A stretch of DNA of 64,000 nt from Nostoc sphaeroides. Lineage in GTDB: Bacteria > Cyanobacteriota > Cyanobacteriia > Cyanobacteriales > Nostocaceae. Positions 44,301 through 51,529 of the stretch are shown in pieces. Under the pieces are notes generated by a model. It did no database searches. It was given only the letters and a program-made list of their open reading frames with translations, and had not been told where the DNA came from. Position numbers and translations under genes: made by a program. Position 1 is the stretch's first letter, and each line of letters starts with the position of its first letter. The stretch spans positions 5,605,001 to 5,669,000 of the forward strand of contig NZ_CP031941.1 in assembly GCF_003443655.1 (NCBI RefSeq), in the 5' to 3' direction.

Positions 44301-44421
44301 AGAAACTAAAAAAACCGTTGCAAATGCTGCATGGTGGTTATTTGGCACAGCATTAACTTCCCTCGCAGCCAGTGCGATCGCGGGAGCAGTAGCCGTTACA
44401 GGGTTACCTCTACCTCGTTAA
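41302..44421 (+). CDS. Large membrane protein with about six tandem helical modules
   Basis: The 1039-residue protein has three N-terminal membrane spans (about 36-62, 97-119, 125-150) and one at the C-terminus (about 1010-1032). Between them, from about residue 400, lie six copies of an 85-95-residue unit. A typical unit reads EDYLRNTNKEELNPEGIKRD, then LLDDPQAG, L/RxRLSQFDRDTLVQLLxQR, then DISEEEANRIVDQIE, followed by a Gln/Lys-rich coiled linker. A diverged unit (about 195-300) precedes them. I know no named domain for this unit. A membrane-tethered, elongated alpha-helical scaffold is inferred. It is divergent from the stress-type row, and a terminator follows. Confidence 0.85.
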   Translation: MFQGLLTSWGWNWLSLGLAPIIAQEALTPEEASVLFSGPKFLVALLAGVLMAFAFQLLLTNFSVAVGISSWEIDSDSDDDSESLGSKIRSVQTKIGAWALLTVSIALFIACFLAVKLSLIESESLGAIIGVVIWATYFSLVIWFGSSAVGSFIGSIASTVTSGFQTLMGTATAGIGANAAKQQLISTAEDITAAVRRELTSGFNPEEIRNTLQSSLGSLELPKLDIKEIRNQFDQLLKDTDLQSVANSDLLQNINRQTFVDLISSRADLSQEDINRIADQFQGAWQQALNRKNPTEQVINLLKSATPEELNSEQLGERLQQLVTVGGGNGNGVIKQAIRYGLSAAAPAVLERVNLSNIDVNKITNQLQKLKEKVQDVDVNQITEQLQKLREQATEQVSARLPISPENTIKADLEDYILNSFPWHFNRITLKDEFKEVIYDVNADPTTVRRELEEINLEYFANLLKQRGDISEARVKEISEQMESDRSEVLETVKQAQGREQGQDFRTRIEDYLRSTGKEELNPEGIERDFKKLVEDPEAGFEDLSNRFGQFDRDTYVQLLQQRQDISEEEANNIVSQLESNRDNFLNRARELQEQAKAKADELRQRVEDYLRNTNKDELNPESIKREFRILLDDPQAGISLLRSRLSQFDRDTLVQLLNQRQDLSEEQINQTLDQIEAVRDNILQVPQQAKEQYEKTTKAIAEYLRNTNLEELDPEGIRKDLEKLLDDPKAGALALRDRLSHVDRETLVKLVSQRGDLSQEQVNQIIDQAQDAIANIVRAPRRLAKRTAQQALDFEANLEEYLRNTNKEELNPEAIKRDLQLLLSSPRAGIGSLSDRASKFDRSTIVALLSQREDISEEEANRIVDQIESVRTSIVEQFQQIQQRVQSVLDGVFAKVRNYLNSLDRSELNYEGIKQDFAKVFDDPQAGFEALRDRLSQFDRDTLIAVLSSREDISQQDANRIIDQIEAARDGVLQRAERIQQETKKRLKAIQEQTKKQAQETKKTVANAAWWLFGTALTSLAASAIAGAVAVTGLPLPR

Positions 44422-44439
44422 AATTCATCATAAATTTAT

Positions 44440-44476
44440 AAAAAAAGTGGTAATTAATGTAATGCCACTTTTTTTT
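44440..44476 (+). terminator. Rho-independent terminator of the 1039-aa gene
   Basis: AAAAAAAGTGG (44440-44450) pairs with CCACTTTTTTTT (44465-44476) around a 14-base loop. Confidence 0.85.
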
Positions 44477-44539
44477 ATAAATAAAACAAACTACCCCCAG
44501 AGTACTATCATGACTTTATTCTTCCTACATATATTACAA

Positions 44540-45074
44540 AACCCTATCTAAGCAAAGGTTTCAGATTTTTTTTGGGCAAGAGGAACAAAAGAGGATTAAT
44601 TATTATTTCTTATAGATAGAAAAAAGTAGCCTTGAGGGTAATATCATAATCTTGTGATTGTGAATATCGTAAAAGCTATGCGATTCTCTACTAGAAAACC
44701 TGCTTGTTCCCTAGCAGCCTAGTACTTATAACCAATGAATACATAAAGCACAAGGATATAGAAATGACCCTTGGTACAATCTTGATGCCAAAATCATCAA
44801 TATATGCAGTGCTTCTAAAATCTTTGGACTTAACAGTTAAAGACCTGTTCCAATCAGATGATATGGTTCAGTTATCTCTTACCACTCGTTATTTATCACC
44901 TTATTTTCTCGGCATTGCTGAATAAAAGTGTGAAATTCAAAAATTTAATATTTGAAACTCTTTCCTTTGCGCCTTTGGGGTAAAGGAAATTCATACTCTT
45001 AATCAGCAACACCGTTTAGTGATGGTGGAGTGACGAGGTAATTTTTACCCTTTAAACTCAGGAGAAGCTAATTT
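44540..45074 (+). promoter_or_regulatory. RTX leader region, copy 1
   Basis: This leader is shared with the regions before the other three RTX genes. Blocks in order: AAAGGTTTCAGATTTTTTTT, CTTATAGATAGAAAAAAGTA, a GGGTAATATCATAATCTTGTG box with a -10-like core, ACAATCTTGATGCC, TTTTCTCGGCATTGCTGAAT, and finally GAGGTAATTTTTACC (small hairpin) with CAGGAGAAG just before the ATG. Conservation extends over about 500 bp and includes a start-proximal hairpin, so a common regulated 5' UTR is likely. Confidence 0.65.
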
Positions 45075-45941
45075 ATGGTATCCATTCCCGATCTCTCTAA
45101 CCTTATTCCCAACATCAACGATATTACCGTCAAACTTCCTAACAACACTATCCAAGTCAATGGCGGTAGTGGTAACAAGGTCATTAACGGCACTAGTGGC
45201 ACTGATGTCCTTCTTGGTGGTAGGGGCAACGATCGCATCGATGGCGGTGGTGGCAACGATGTCATTACCGGTGGTGGTGGCAATGATACCCTTCTCGGTG
45301 GTACTGGCAACGATGTCATTACTGGTGGTGGTGGTAGGGATAGTATCGTTGGCGGTACTGGCAACGATGTCCTTACCGGTGCTGGTGGCGATGATCGCCT
45401 CTTTGGTAACGATGGTAACGATACTCTTGTCGGCGGTGATGGCAACGATAACCTAAGCGGTGATAATGGCAACGATAGCCTCGTTGGCGGTAATGGTAAC
45501 GATATCATTAACGGTGGTGCTGGCAACGATGTCCTTGGCGGTGGTAATGGCAACGATACCCTTATCGGTGGTGCTGGCAACGATCGCATCGTTGGCGGTA
45601 GTGGGGCTGATGTTCTCACTGGAGGATCAAGTAATGATCGTTTCCAGTACAACTCAGTTTCAGATAGTCCTGCTGGATTTGGACGTGATGTTATCACTGA
45701 CTTTTTTGGCAACGGTAACTTGTCCGGTGATGTAATCGATCTATCTAACATCGACGCCAACTCTACTATAGGAGGCAACCAAACCTTCACTTTCATTGGA
45801 TCTGGCGTATTCACCGCAGCCGGTCAGGTTCGTTATTCAGGAGGTATTCTCCAAGCTAGCACTGATGGGGATCTATCGGCTGAGTTTGAGATTCGACTGG
45901 CAGGCGCACCACAAGTACTGGCAAGCGACATTAACCTTTAA
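45075..45941 (+). CDS. RTX calcium-binding protein, copy 1
   Basis: The 288-residue protein holds about 16 RTX nonapeptides of the GGxGxDxLx form (GGTGNDVITGGGGRDSIVGG), which bind Ca2+ in a beta-roll in the known family. After the repeats comes a conserved C-terminal module of about 100 residues: FQYNSVSDSPAGFGRDVITD, GDVIDLSNIDANSTIGGNQT, FTFIGSGVFTAAGQVRYSGG, ILQAS and APQVLASDINL. This module resembles the serralysin C-terminal domain recognised by type I secretion systems. There is no signal peptide. First of four tandem paralogues; no secretion genes are in the window. Likely a secreted surface or matrix protein. Confidence 0.9.
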   Translation: MVSIPDLSNLIPNINDITVKLPNNTIQVNGGSGNKVINGTSGTDVLLGGRGNDRIDGGGGNDVITGGGGNDTLLGGTGNDVITGGGGRDSIVGGTGNDVLTGAGGDDRLFGNDGNDTLVGGDGNDNLSGDNGNDSLVGGNGNDIINGGAGNDVLGGGNGNDTLIGGAGNDRIVGGSGADVLTGGSSNDRFQYNSVSDSPAGFGRDVITDFFGNGNLSGDVIDLSNIDANSTIGGNQTFTFIGSGVFTAAGQVRYSGGILQASTDGDLSAEFEIRLAGAPQVLASDINL

Positions 45942-46068
45942 TTTAACAAGTGGTAGGGGTTTAAGTCCCCTGCTTCTATCAAGCAACGCGAATTGAATGC
46001 CTAAATCTAAATCCCCGTCACAAAACGTAATTGCGTTAGCGCAGCGTTAGCGACGTAGGAGCGTCATT

Positions 46069-46124
46069 GCGAATTGCGAATTGCGAATTGCGAATTGCGA
46101 ATTGCGAATTGCGAATTGCGAATT
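46069..46124. repeat. Heptamer array, 8 units of GCGAATT
   Basis: Eight exact 7-bp units. The equivalent position behind RTX copy 2 (48019-48032) has only two units, so the array has changed length since the duplication. Confidence 0.9.
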
Positions 46125-46190
46125 GTTTTAATAGACCTGCCTTGAAAATCAGGCACGAGGCAGAACTCTAATAATTTAACAGTCGTGCGG

Positions 46191-46213
46191 AGAGGTAAGC
46201 TTAACTTGCCTCT
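46191..46213 (+). terminator. Terminator of RTX copy 1
   Basis: AGAGGTAAG pairs with CTTGCCTCT (one G-U) and is followed by TCGTTTTAT. The same structure stands behind RTX copy 2. Confidence 0.6.
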
Positions 46214-46871
46214 TCGTTTTATAGTGATTATTAGGCTAATTTATTTCTGTATTTAGGCAAATTGACAAAATATGTTCCTGTTTAACCTGCCAAGGATGGT
46301 ATTGCTATAATTAAGCATAGTTAAATACCAATAAAACATATCTTAGCAAAAAAGTAGTCATATTGGCTTCATGCTTAAGATTGGTAATTTCCTTAATTAG
46401 TAACAGAAGCAAATTTAAAAACCTAAGCTTTTACTTATTGGCAATTACTTCCTCATAGATAACTATAAAAATCACCCTAAAAATCTCAATAAGTAAAACC
46501 AACCCTGTCTGAACAAAGGTTTAAGATTTTTTTGCGGAGAAAGTAATAAAAGAAGCCTAATTACTCTTTCTTATAGATAGAAAAAAGTAGCGTTGAGGGT
46601 AATATCATAGTCTTGTGATTCTGAAAAAAATCAAGATGTTCTAAAACCTATGCAATTTCGTAGGAGTAAATCTGCTTTTTTCCTAGCAGCCTACTACTAG
46701 AACCAGTGAAAACATCAGGTACAAGAATATAACATCACTATTGGCACAATTTTGATGCCAACATCATCAATCAATCCAGTGTTTTTCAAATCTTCTCAAA
46801 TCTTCAGGCTTAACAGCAAACACCTGTTGCAATTAGGTGTGGTTCAGCTATCTCTTCCCACTCACTATTTC

Positions 46872-47035
46872 TGGGAGCATCCCAAATGTGTAAGTTATAT
46901 CAAACCCACATTATGAATTGTCATTGCGAGCGCAACGTAGTGGAGTGAAGCAATCCCATATCTTGCGATTGCTTCATTACGCTATCGCTTCATTCGCTTT
47001 TGACTTACACCTTTGTGCAAAATTGGGATGCTCCC
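46872..47035. repeat. MITE inserted in RTX leader copy 2
   Basis: Ends GGGAGCATCCCAA (left, from 46873) and TTGGGATGCTCCC (right, to 47035) are inverted; ATGTGTAAGTTA on the left is matched by TGACTTACACC on the right. CTATTTC occurs on both flanks (46865-46871 and 47036-47042), consistent with a 7-bp target duplication. The other three leaders lack it. A half-element is at about 26476. Confidence 0.85.
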
Positions 47036-47221
47036 CTATTTCGTTGCCTTGTTTTCTCGGCGTTGCTGGATAAAAGTGTGAAATTCAAAATTAAATGCTT
47101 GAAACTGTTTCCTTGCGCCTTTGGGGGAAACCAAATTCATACTCTTAATCAGCAACACGTTTTCTGATGGGGAAGTGACGCGGTTATTTTTTTACCCTCT
47201 AAATTCAGGAGAAACTAACTC

Positions 47222-47893
47222 ATGGCAATTATCAACGGTACCATTTTCAATGACAACAATACCGTCAACGGTTCCCCGCTTATCTTCCGCCCTGCCTTAA
47301 ATGGGGGTGCTGGCAGCGATATTCTAAATGGTAATGCTGGCAACGATATTCTAAACGGGCGCGGTGGCAGCGATATCCTTAACGGCAATGCTGGCAGCGA
47401 TATTCTAAATGGGGGTGCTGGTAGCGACACCCTCAACGGCAATGCTGGCAACGATGTCCTCAACGGCAATGCTGGCAACGATGTCCTCAACGGCAATGCT
47501 GGCAACGATGTCCTCAACGGCAATGCTGGCAGCGATATCCTCACTGGCGGTGCTGGGACTGATTCTCTCACTGGCGGTGCTGGTAACGATATTTTCGATT
47601 TCAACTCAGTTTCAGATAGTCCTGCTGGTTTGTTACGGGATGTTATCACTGACTTCGTTGGAAACAGTATCTTTGCGGGTGATCAGATCGATCTATCTAC
47701 CATTGATGCTAACTCCACTGTAGGGGGCAACCAAGCCTTTACTTTCATTGGATCTGGTGCATTTACCGCAGCTAGTCAGGTTCGTTATTCAGGAGGCATT
47801 CTTCAAGCTAACACTGATAGGGATCTGTCAGCTGAGTTTGAGATTGGGCTGACAGGCGCACCACAAGTACTGGCAAGCGACATTAACCTTTAA
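47222..47893 (+). CDS. RTX calcium-binding protein, copy 2
   Basis: The 223-residue paralogue has a short N-terminus, about nine RTX units (GNAGNDVLNGNAGNDVLNG) and the same C-terminal module (FDFNSVSDSPAGLLRDVITD, GDQIDLSTIDANSTVGGNQA, FTFIGSGAFTAASQVRYSGG, APQVLASDINL). The last 110 residues are nearly identical to copy 1, while the repeat block is shorter and has Asn in place of Gly at many turns. A run of three identical 27-bp units (about 47446-47526) shows recent expansion. Its leader carries a MITE, so expression may differ from the siblings. Confidence 0.9.
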   Translation: MAIINGTIFNDNNTVNGSPLIFRPALNGGAGSDILNGNAGNDILNGRGGSDILNGNAGSDILNGGAGSDTLNGNAGNDVLNGNAGNDVLNGNAGNDVLNGNAGSDILTGGAGTDSLTGGAGNDIFDFNSVSDSPAGLLRDVITDFVGNSIFAGDQIDLSTIDANSTVGGNQAFTFIGSGAFTAASQVRYSGGILQANTDRDLSAEFEIGLTGAPQVLASDINL

Positions 47894-48098
47894 TTTAACA
47901 ATTGGTAGGGGTTTAAGTCCCCTGCTTCTATCAAGCAGCGCGTTTTGTGACGGGGATTTAGACCCCGACACAAAACGTAATTGCGTTAGCGCAGCGTTAG
48001 CGACGTAGGAGCGTCATTGCGAATTGCGAATTGTTTTAATAGACCTGCCTGGAAAATAAAACACCAGGTAGAATTCTAATAATTTAACAGTCCTAGGG

Positions 48099-48121
48099 AG
48101 AGGTAAGCTTAACTTGCCTCT
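48099..48121 (+). terminator. Terminator of RTX copy 2
   Basis: AGAGGTAAG (48099-48107) pairs with CTTGCCTCT (48113-48121), followed by TCTTTTTAT. Confidence 0.65.
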
Positions 48122-48423
48122 TCTTTTTATAGTGATTATTATGCAAATTGATTTCTATATTTAGATGAATTGACAAAATGCACTCGTCTTTAACTTTATA
48201 CAGTTCGTTTCAGATAGGTTTTGCCGAGAATTATAAAATAAATTTACTTATTATTTCTTATAGATAGAAAGATTTATCCTTCAAGGTAGTATAATACTCT
48301 TGCTATTCTGAATACAGTAAAAATGTCCTACAATCTATGCAATTTCGTAGAAAAGAATCTGCTTGTTACCTAGCAGCCTACTAGTGGAACCTGTGAAGAT
48401 ATAAGACACAAACATATAACATA

Positions 48424-48511
48424 CAGCAGATTTAAAATTGCTAAGGTACACAAGCTAAATCTGTTATTCAGGTATAAAGCGTCTTTTCCTTCTCAATTCT
48501 GAATTGTGCTG
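48424..48511. repeat. 88-bp insertion in RTX leader copy 3
   Basis: The segment starts CAGCAGATTTAAAATTG and ends CAATTCTGAATTGTGCTG, with TA on both sides (48422-48423, 48512-48513). The other leaders lack it at this point. CAGCA ends and TA flanks suggest an IS630-mobilised MITE; a similar start (ACAGCAGATTTAA) is at about 59466. Confidence 0.7.
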
Positions 48512-48814
48512 TAAATATTCGCACAATTTTGATACCAATATCATCACTATATCCAGTGCTTTTCAAATCTTCAGACTTAACAGCAAAGACCTATTCCAAT
48601 CAGGTCTAGTTCAATTATATCTTCCCGCCCGTTATTTCTCCACCTTGTTTTCTCGGCGTTGCTGAATAAAAGTGTGAAATTCAAAAATTAAATTTGAAAC
48701 TATTTCCTTTCCACCTTTGGAAGAAAATAAATTCATTTAATTAGCAACGGCATTTTCAGATGGGGAAGTGACGAGGTAATTTTTTTACCTTGTAATTTTA
48801 GGAGACGCTCATTA

Positions 48815-50608
48815 ATGGCAAACATTAACGGTACTAATCGCCCTGATAATCTGTCCGGTGTAGTTGATTCTTTTTTTAATTTCCCTAATATCCTTAATGC
48901 TGATATCATCAACGGATTTGATGGCAACGATACGATTAAGGGTGGTAGTAACAACGATACAATTAATGGCGGAAACAACGACGATTTGATTGACGGTGGA
49001 GACGGCAACGACAGCCTGATTGGCGGAGCGGGCAACGATACGATTGACGGCGGATTTGGCGGATTTAGACTCAACAACAACAACAATACGATTAATGGCG
49101 GATTAGGCAACGATAGTCTTATTGGCGCAGCAGGCAACGATACAATTAACGGCGAGAAAGGCAACGATACGATTGACGGTAGAGACGGCGACGATTTGAT
49201 TGACGGTGGAGACGGCGACGATTTGATTGACGGTGGAGACGGCAACGACAGCCTGATTGGCGGAGCGGGCAACGATACGATTGACGGCGGATTTGGCGGA
49301 TTTAGACTCAACAACAACAACAATACGGTTAATGGCGGATTAGGCAACGATAGTCTTATTGGCGGATTAGGTAACGATACGATTGACGGCGAGAAAGGCA
49401 ACGATACGATTGACGGTGGAAACGGCGACGATTTGATTGACGGTGGAGACGGCGACGATTTGATTGACGGTGGAGACGGCAACGACAGCCTGATTGGCGG
49501 AGCGGGCAACGATACGATTAACGGCGGATTTGGCGGATTTAGACTCAATAACAACAACAATACGGTTAATGGCGGATTTGGCAACGATAGTCTTATTGGC
49601 GCAGCAGGCAACGATACGATTAACGGCGGTACTGGCAACGATCGCCTCATTGGCGATACTGGCACTGATCTCCTCACTGGAGGATTAGGTAATGATGTTT
49701 TTAAGTTCAACTCAGTTTCTGAGAGTCAACCTGGTGTTTTACGGGATGCGATCGCTGACTTCGTTGGAAATGGCAACTCGCCAGGTGATCAAATCGATCT
49801 ATCTACCTTCGAGGGCAACCAAGCCTTCACTTTCATTGGGGCTAGCGCATTCTCCGCACCCGGTCAGGTTCGTTATTCAGGAGGTATTCTCCAAGCTAAT
49901 ATTGATCGGAATCTGTCGGCTGACTTTGAGATTCAGCTTGTAGGAGCGCCACAACTAGTGGTAAGCGACATTATCTTTTCTGCTACTGACGATAACAGTG
50001 ACAGTGATAATAACAGTTCCAGTATAATGCCAAGTGGCACAAGTGACGGACGTTCTCCAACTGGCTCTTTTTCTTCTAGTGGGGCCAGTGATAAAAACGG
50101 CAGTATCTTTACCAGTAGTTTTGACAACAATATCAACTATATTATTAAATCCGGTAGTGGCAACGATACTATTAACGCTGGCGGTACTGGCAACGATACT
50201 ATTGACGGCGGTAGTGGCAACGATACTATTAACGGTGGTCGTGGCAACGATATCCTCACTGGCGGTACTGGGACTGATCGCCTCACTGGAGGAGCAGGTA
50301 ACGATGTTTTCAAGTTTAACTCAGTTCTTGAGAGTCAACCTGGTGTTTTACGGGATGCGATCGCTGACTTTGTTGGAAACGGTAACTTACCGGGCGATCG
50401 CATCGATCTATCTACCATCGATGCCAACTCCAATATAATCGGCAACCAAGCCTTTACTTTCATTGGGACTAGGGCATTCTCCGCAGTTGGTCAGATTCGT
50501 TATGCAGCAGGTGTTCTTCAAGGTAACACTGCTGGGAATCAGTCTCCTGAGTTTGAGATTCAGCTTACAGGATCACCACAACTAGTGGCAAGCGACATTA
50601 TAGTTTAA
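48815..50608 (+). CDS. Large RTX protein with two C-terminal modules, copy 3
   Basis: The 597-residue protein has a first RTX block built from a 79-residue unit repeated three times (each with GGFGGFRLNNNNNT, DNA period exactly 237 bp at 49052, 49289 and 49526). It continues with the C-terminal module FKFNSVSESQPGVLRDAIAD ... GAPQLVVSDIIF, a Ser/Asp-rich linker (about 390-440), a second short RTX block, and a second C-terminal module ending GSPQLVASDIIV. It therefore looks like a fusion of two RTX genes of the family, with internal tandem expansion. Ca2+ binding and secretion are inferred as for the siblings. Confidence 0.9.
   Translation: MANINGTNRPDNLSGVVDSFFNFPNILNADIINGFDGNDTIKGGSNNDTINGGNNDDLIDGGDGNDSLIGGAGNDTIDGGFGGFRLNNNNNTINGGLGNDSLIGAAGNDTINGEKGNDTIDGRDGDDLIDGGDGDDLIDGGDGNDSLIGGAGNDTIDGGFGGFRLNNNNNTVNGGLGNDSLIGGLGNDTIDGEKGNDTIDGGNGDDLIDGGDGDDLIDGGDGNDSLIGGAGNDTINGGFGGFRLNNNNNTVNGGFGNDSLIGAAGNDTINGGTGNDRLIGDTGTDLLTGGLGNDVFKFNSVSESQPGVLRDAIADFVGNGNSPGDQIDLSTFEGNQAFTFIGASAFSAPGQVRYSGGILQANIDRNLSADFEIQLVGAPQLVVSDIIFSATDDNSDSDNNSSSIMPSGTSDGRSPTGSFSSSGASDKNGSIFTSSFDNNINYIIKSGSGNDTINAGGTGNDTIDGGSGNDTINGGRGNDILTGGTGTDRLTGGAGNDVFKFNSVLESQPGVLRDAIADFVGNGNLPGDRIDLSTIDANSNIIGNQAFTFIGTRAFSAVGQIRYAAGVLQGNTAGNQSPEFEIQLTGSPQLVASDIIV
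49052..49640. repeat. 237-bp coding tandem repeat in RTX copy 3
   Basis: Three near-identical units start at 49052, 49289 and 49526, each opening GGATTTGGCGGATTTAGACT. The DNA is almost unchanged between units, which points to recent slippage or unequal exchange. Confidence 0.9.
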
Positions 50609-50643
50609 TTTTATAGACCAATACGCTTGGCTTTGTGAAAAAT

Positions 50644-50719
50644 TGTAGGTTGGGTTAAGCAAAGCGCAACCCAACAAAGCCCCGGAAATGTTGGGTTTCG
50701 TTCCTCAACCCAACCTACA
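50644..50719. repeat. TGTAGGTTGGGTT palindromic element, copy 3
   Basis: Begins TGTAGGTTGGGTTAAGCAAA and ends CTCAACCCAACCTACA. Closest to the copy at 16908-16982. Confidence 0.8.
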
Positions 50720-50783
50720 TAGTTTAAGGTTTTTAGCGTTAACTGAATTGTATTGTTTTATAGACTTTTTGCAAAAGTAGCTA

Positions 50784-50823
50784 ACACCCCACTCCTAAGC
50801 GATCGCTATTAGGAGTGGGGTGT
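50784..50823 (+). terminator. Hairpin behind RTX copy 3 with HIP1 loop
   Basis: ACACCCCACTCCTAA and TTAGGAGTGGGGTGT form a perfect 15-bp stem; the loop is GCGATCGCTA. The same hairpin with one mismatch stands behind copy 4 (52252-52291). Confidence 0.7.
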
Positions 50824-51529
50824 AATTTTGTATTTATGCAAGAGTTAACACAAGCACATCTGAGAAATATAAAATTACTAATGCTTATTAAGGTGCGCCA
50901 CGTATACATGAGAAAATCAGGTAATACAATTGCAACTTTTACGATGATACAAGGCTTTGAACTTACTGGCAATTACTTGGTTATACATAACTACAGAACC
51001 CCTCAAACAAATCTTAATAGGCAACACTAACTCTTTCTAAATATAGGTTTCAGATTTGCTTTTGGCGAGAGGAAAAAAATATTGCTAATTATTCTTTCTT
51101 ATAGATATAAAAAAGTAGGCTGGAGGGTTATATTATAATCTTGTAATTCTGAATACAGTCAGAACTATCGTTGGCTTTTCCACATAGCGTGAAAAGTCAG
51201 TATATAACAATGACTCTTGGCACAATTTTGATGCCAACATCATCAATACATCCAGTGTTTCTCAAATCTTCTCAACTTTTCAGACTTCACAGCAAACACC
51301 TGTTCTAATCAGGTGTGGTTCAGTTATCTCTTTCCACTCGTTATTTCTCCACCTTGTTTTCTCGGCGTTGCTGAATGAAAGTGTGAAATTCAAAAATTCA
51401 ATGTTTGAAACTGTTTCCTTTGCGCCTTTGGGGGAAAGGAAATTCATACTTTTAATCAGCAACGCCGTTTTCTGATGGGGAAGTGATGAGGTAATTTTTT
51501 TACCCTCTAAGTTCAGGAGAAACTCACTA

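Larger units (their letters stand above)
45942..47221. other. RTX copy 1 / copy 2 spacer, containing leader copy 2
   Basis: It holds the GCGAATT array, the terminator, and from about 46501 the duplicated leader of copy 2 (AAAGGTTTAAGATTTTTTTG, CTTATAGATAGAAAAAAGTA, GAGGGTAATATCATAGTCTT, ACAATTTTGATGCC, TTTTCTCGGCGTTGCTGGAT, CAGGAGAAACTAACTC before the ATG). A MITE interrupts the leader at 46872-47035. No other gene is seen. Confidence 0.65.
47894..48814. other. RTX copy 2 / copy 3 spacer, containing leader copy 3
   Basis: After the copy-2 terminator the leader of copy 3 starts near 48200 (CTTATAGATAGAAAGATT, AGTATAATACTCTTG, CACAATTTTGATACC, TTTTCTCGGCGTTGCTGAAT, ACGAGGTAATTTTTTTACC, GGAGACGCTCATTA before the ATG). 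A small insertion lies at 48424-48511. No other gene is seen. Confidence 0.6.
50609..51529. other. RTX copy 3 / copy 4 spacer, containing leader copy 4
   Basis: After the palindromic element and hairpin, leader copy 4 runs from about 51030: ATAGGTTTCAGATTTGCTTT, CTTATAGATATAAAAAAGTA, GGGTTATATTATAATCTTG, CACAATTTTGATGCC, TTTTCTCGGCGTTGCTGAAT, GAGGTAATTTTTTTACC, CAGGAGAAACTCACTA. This copy has no insertion at either site used in copies 2 and 3. No gene is seen. Confidence 0.6.

Noticed and set aside
44704..44925. 73-codon frame upstream of RTX copy 1
   Set aside because: It lies in the duplicated leader, and the frame is not kept in the other three leader copies, so it is not coding.
48733..49710. 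Long proline-rich open frame opposite RTX copy 3 (also 45068-45814 and 47215-47649)
   Set aside because: Low-complexity mirror of the Gly-Asp-rich RTX repeats; no start signal, and content follows the sense strand repeat period.
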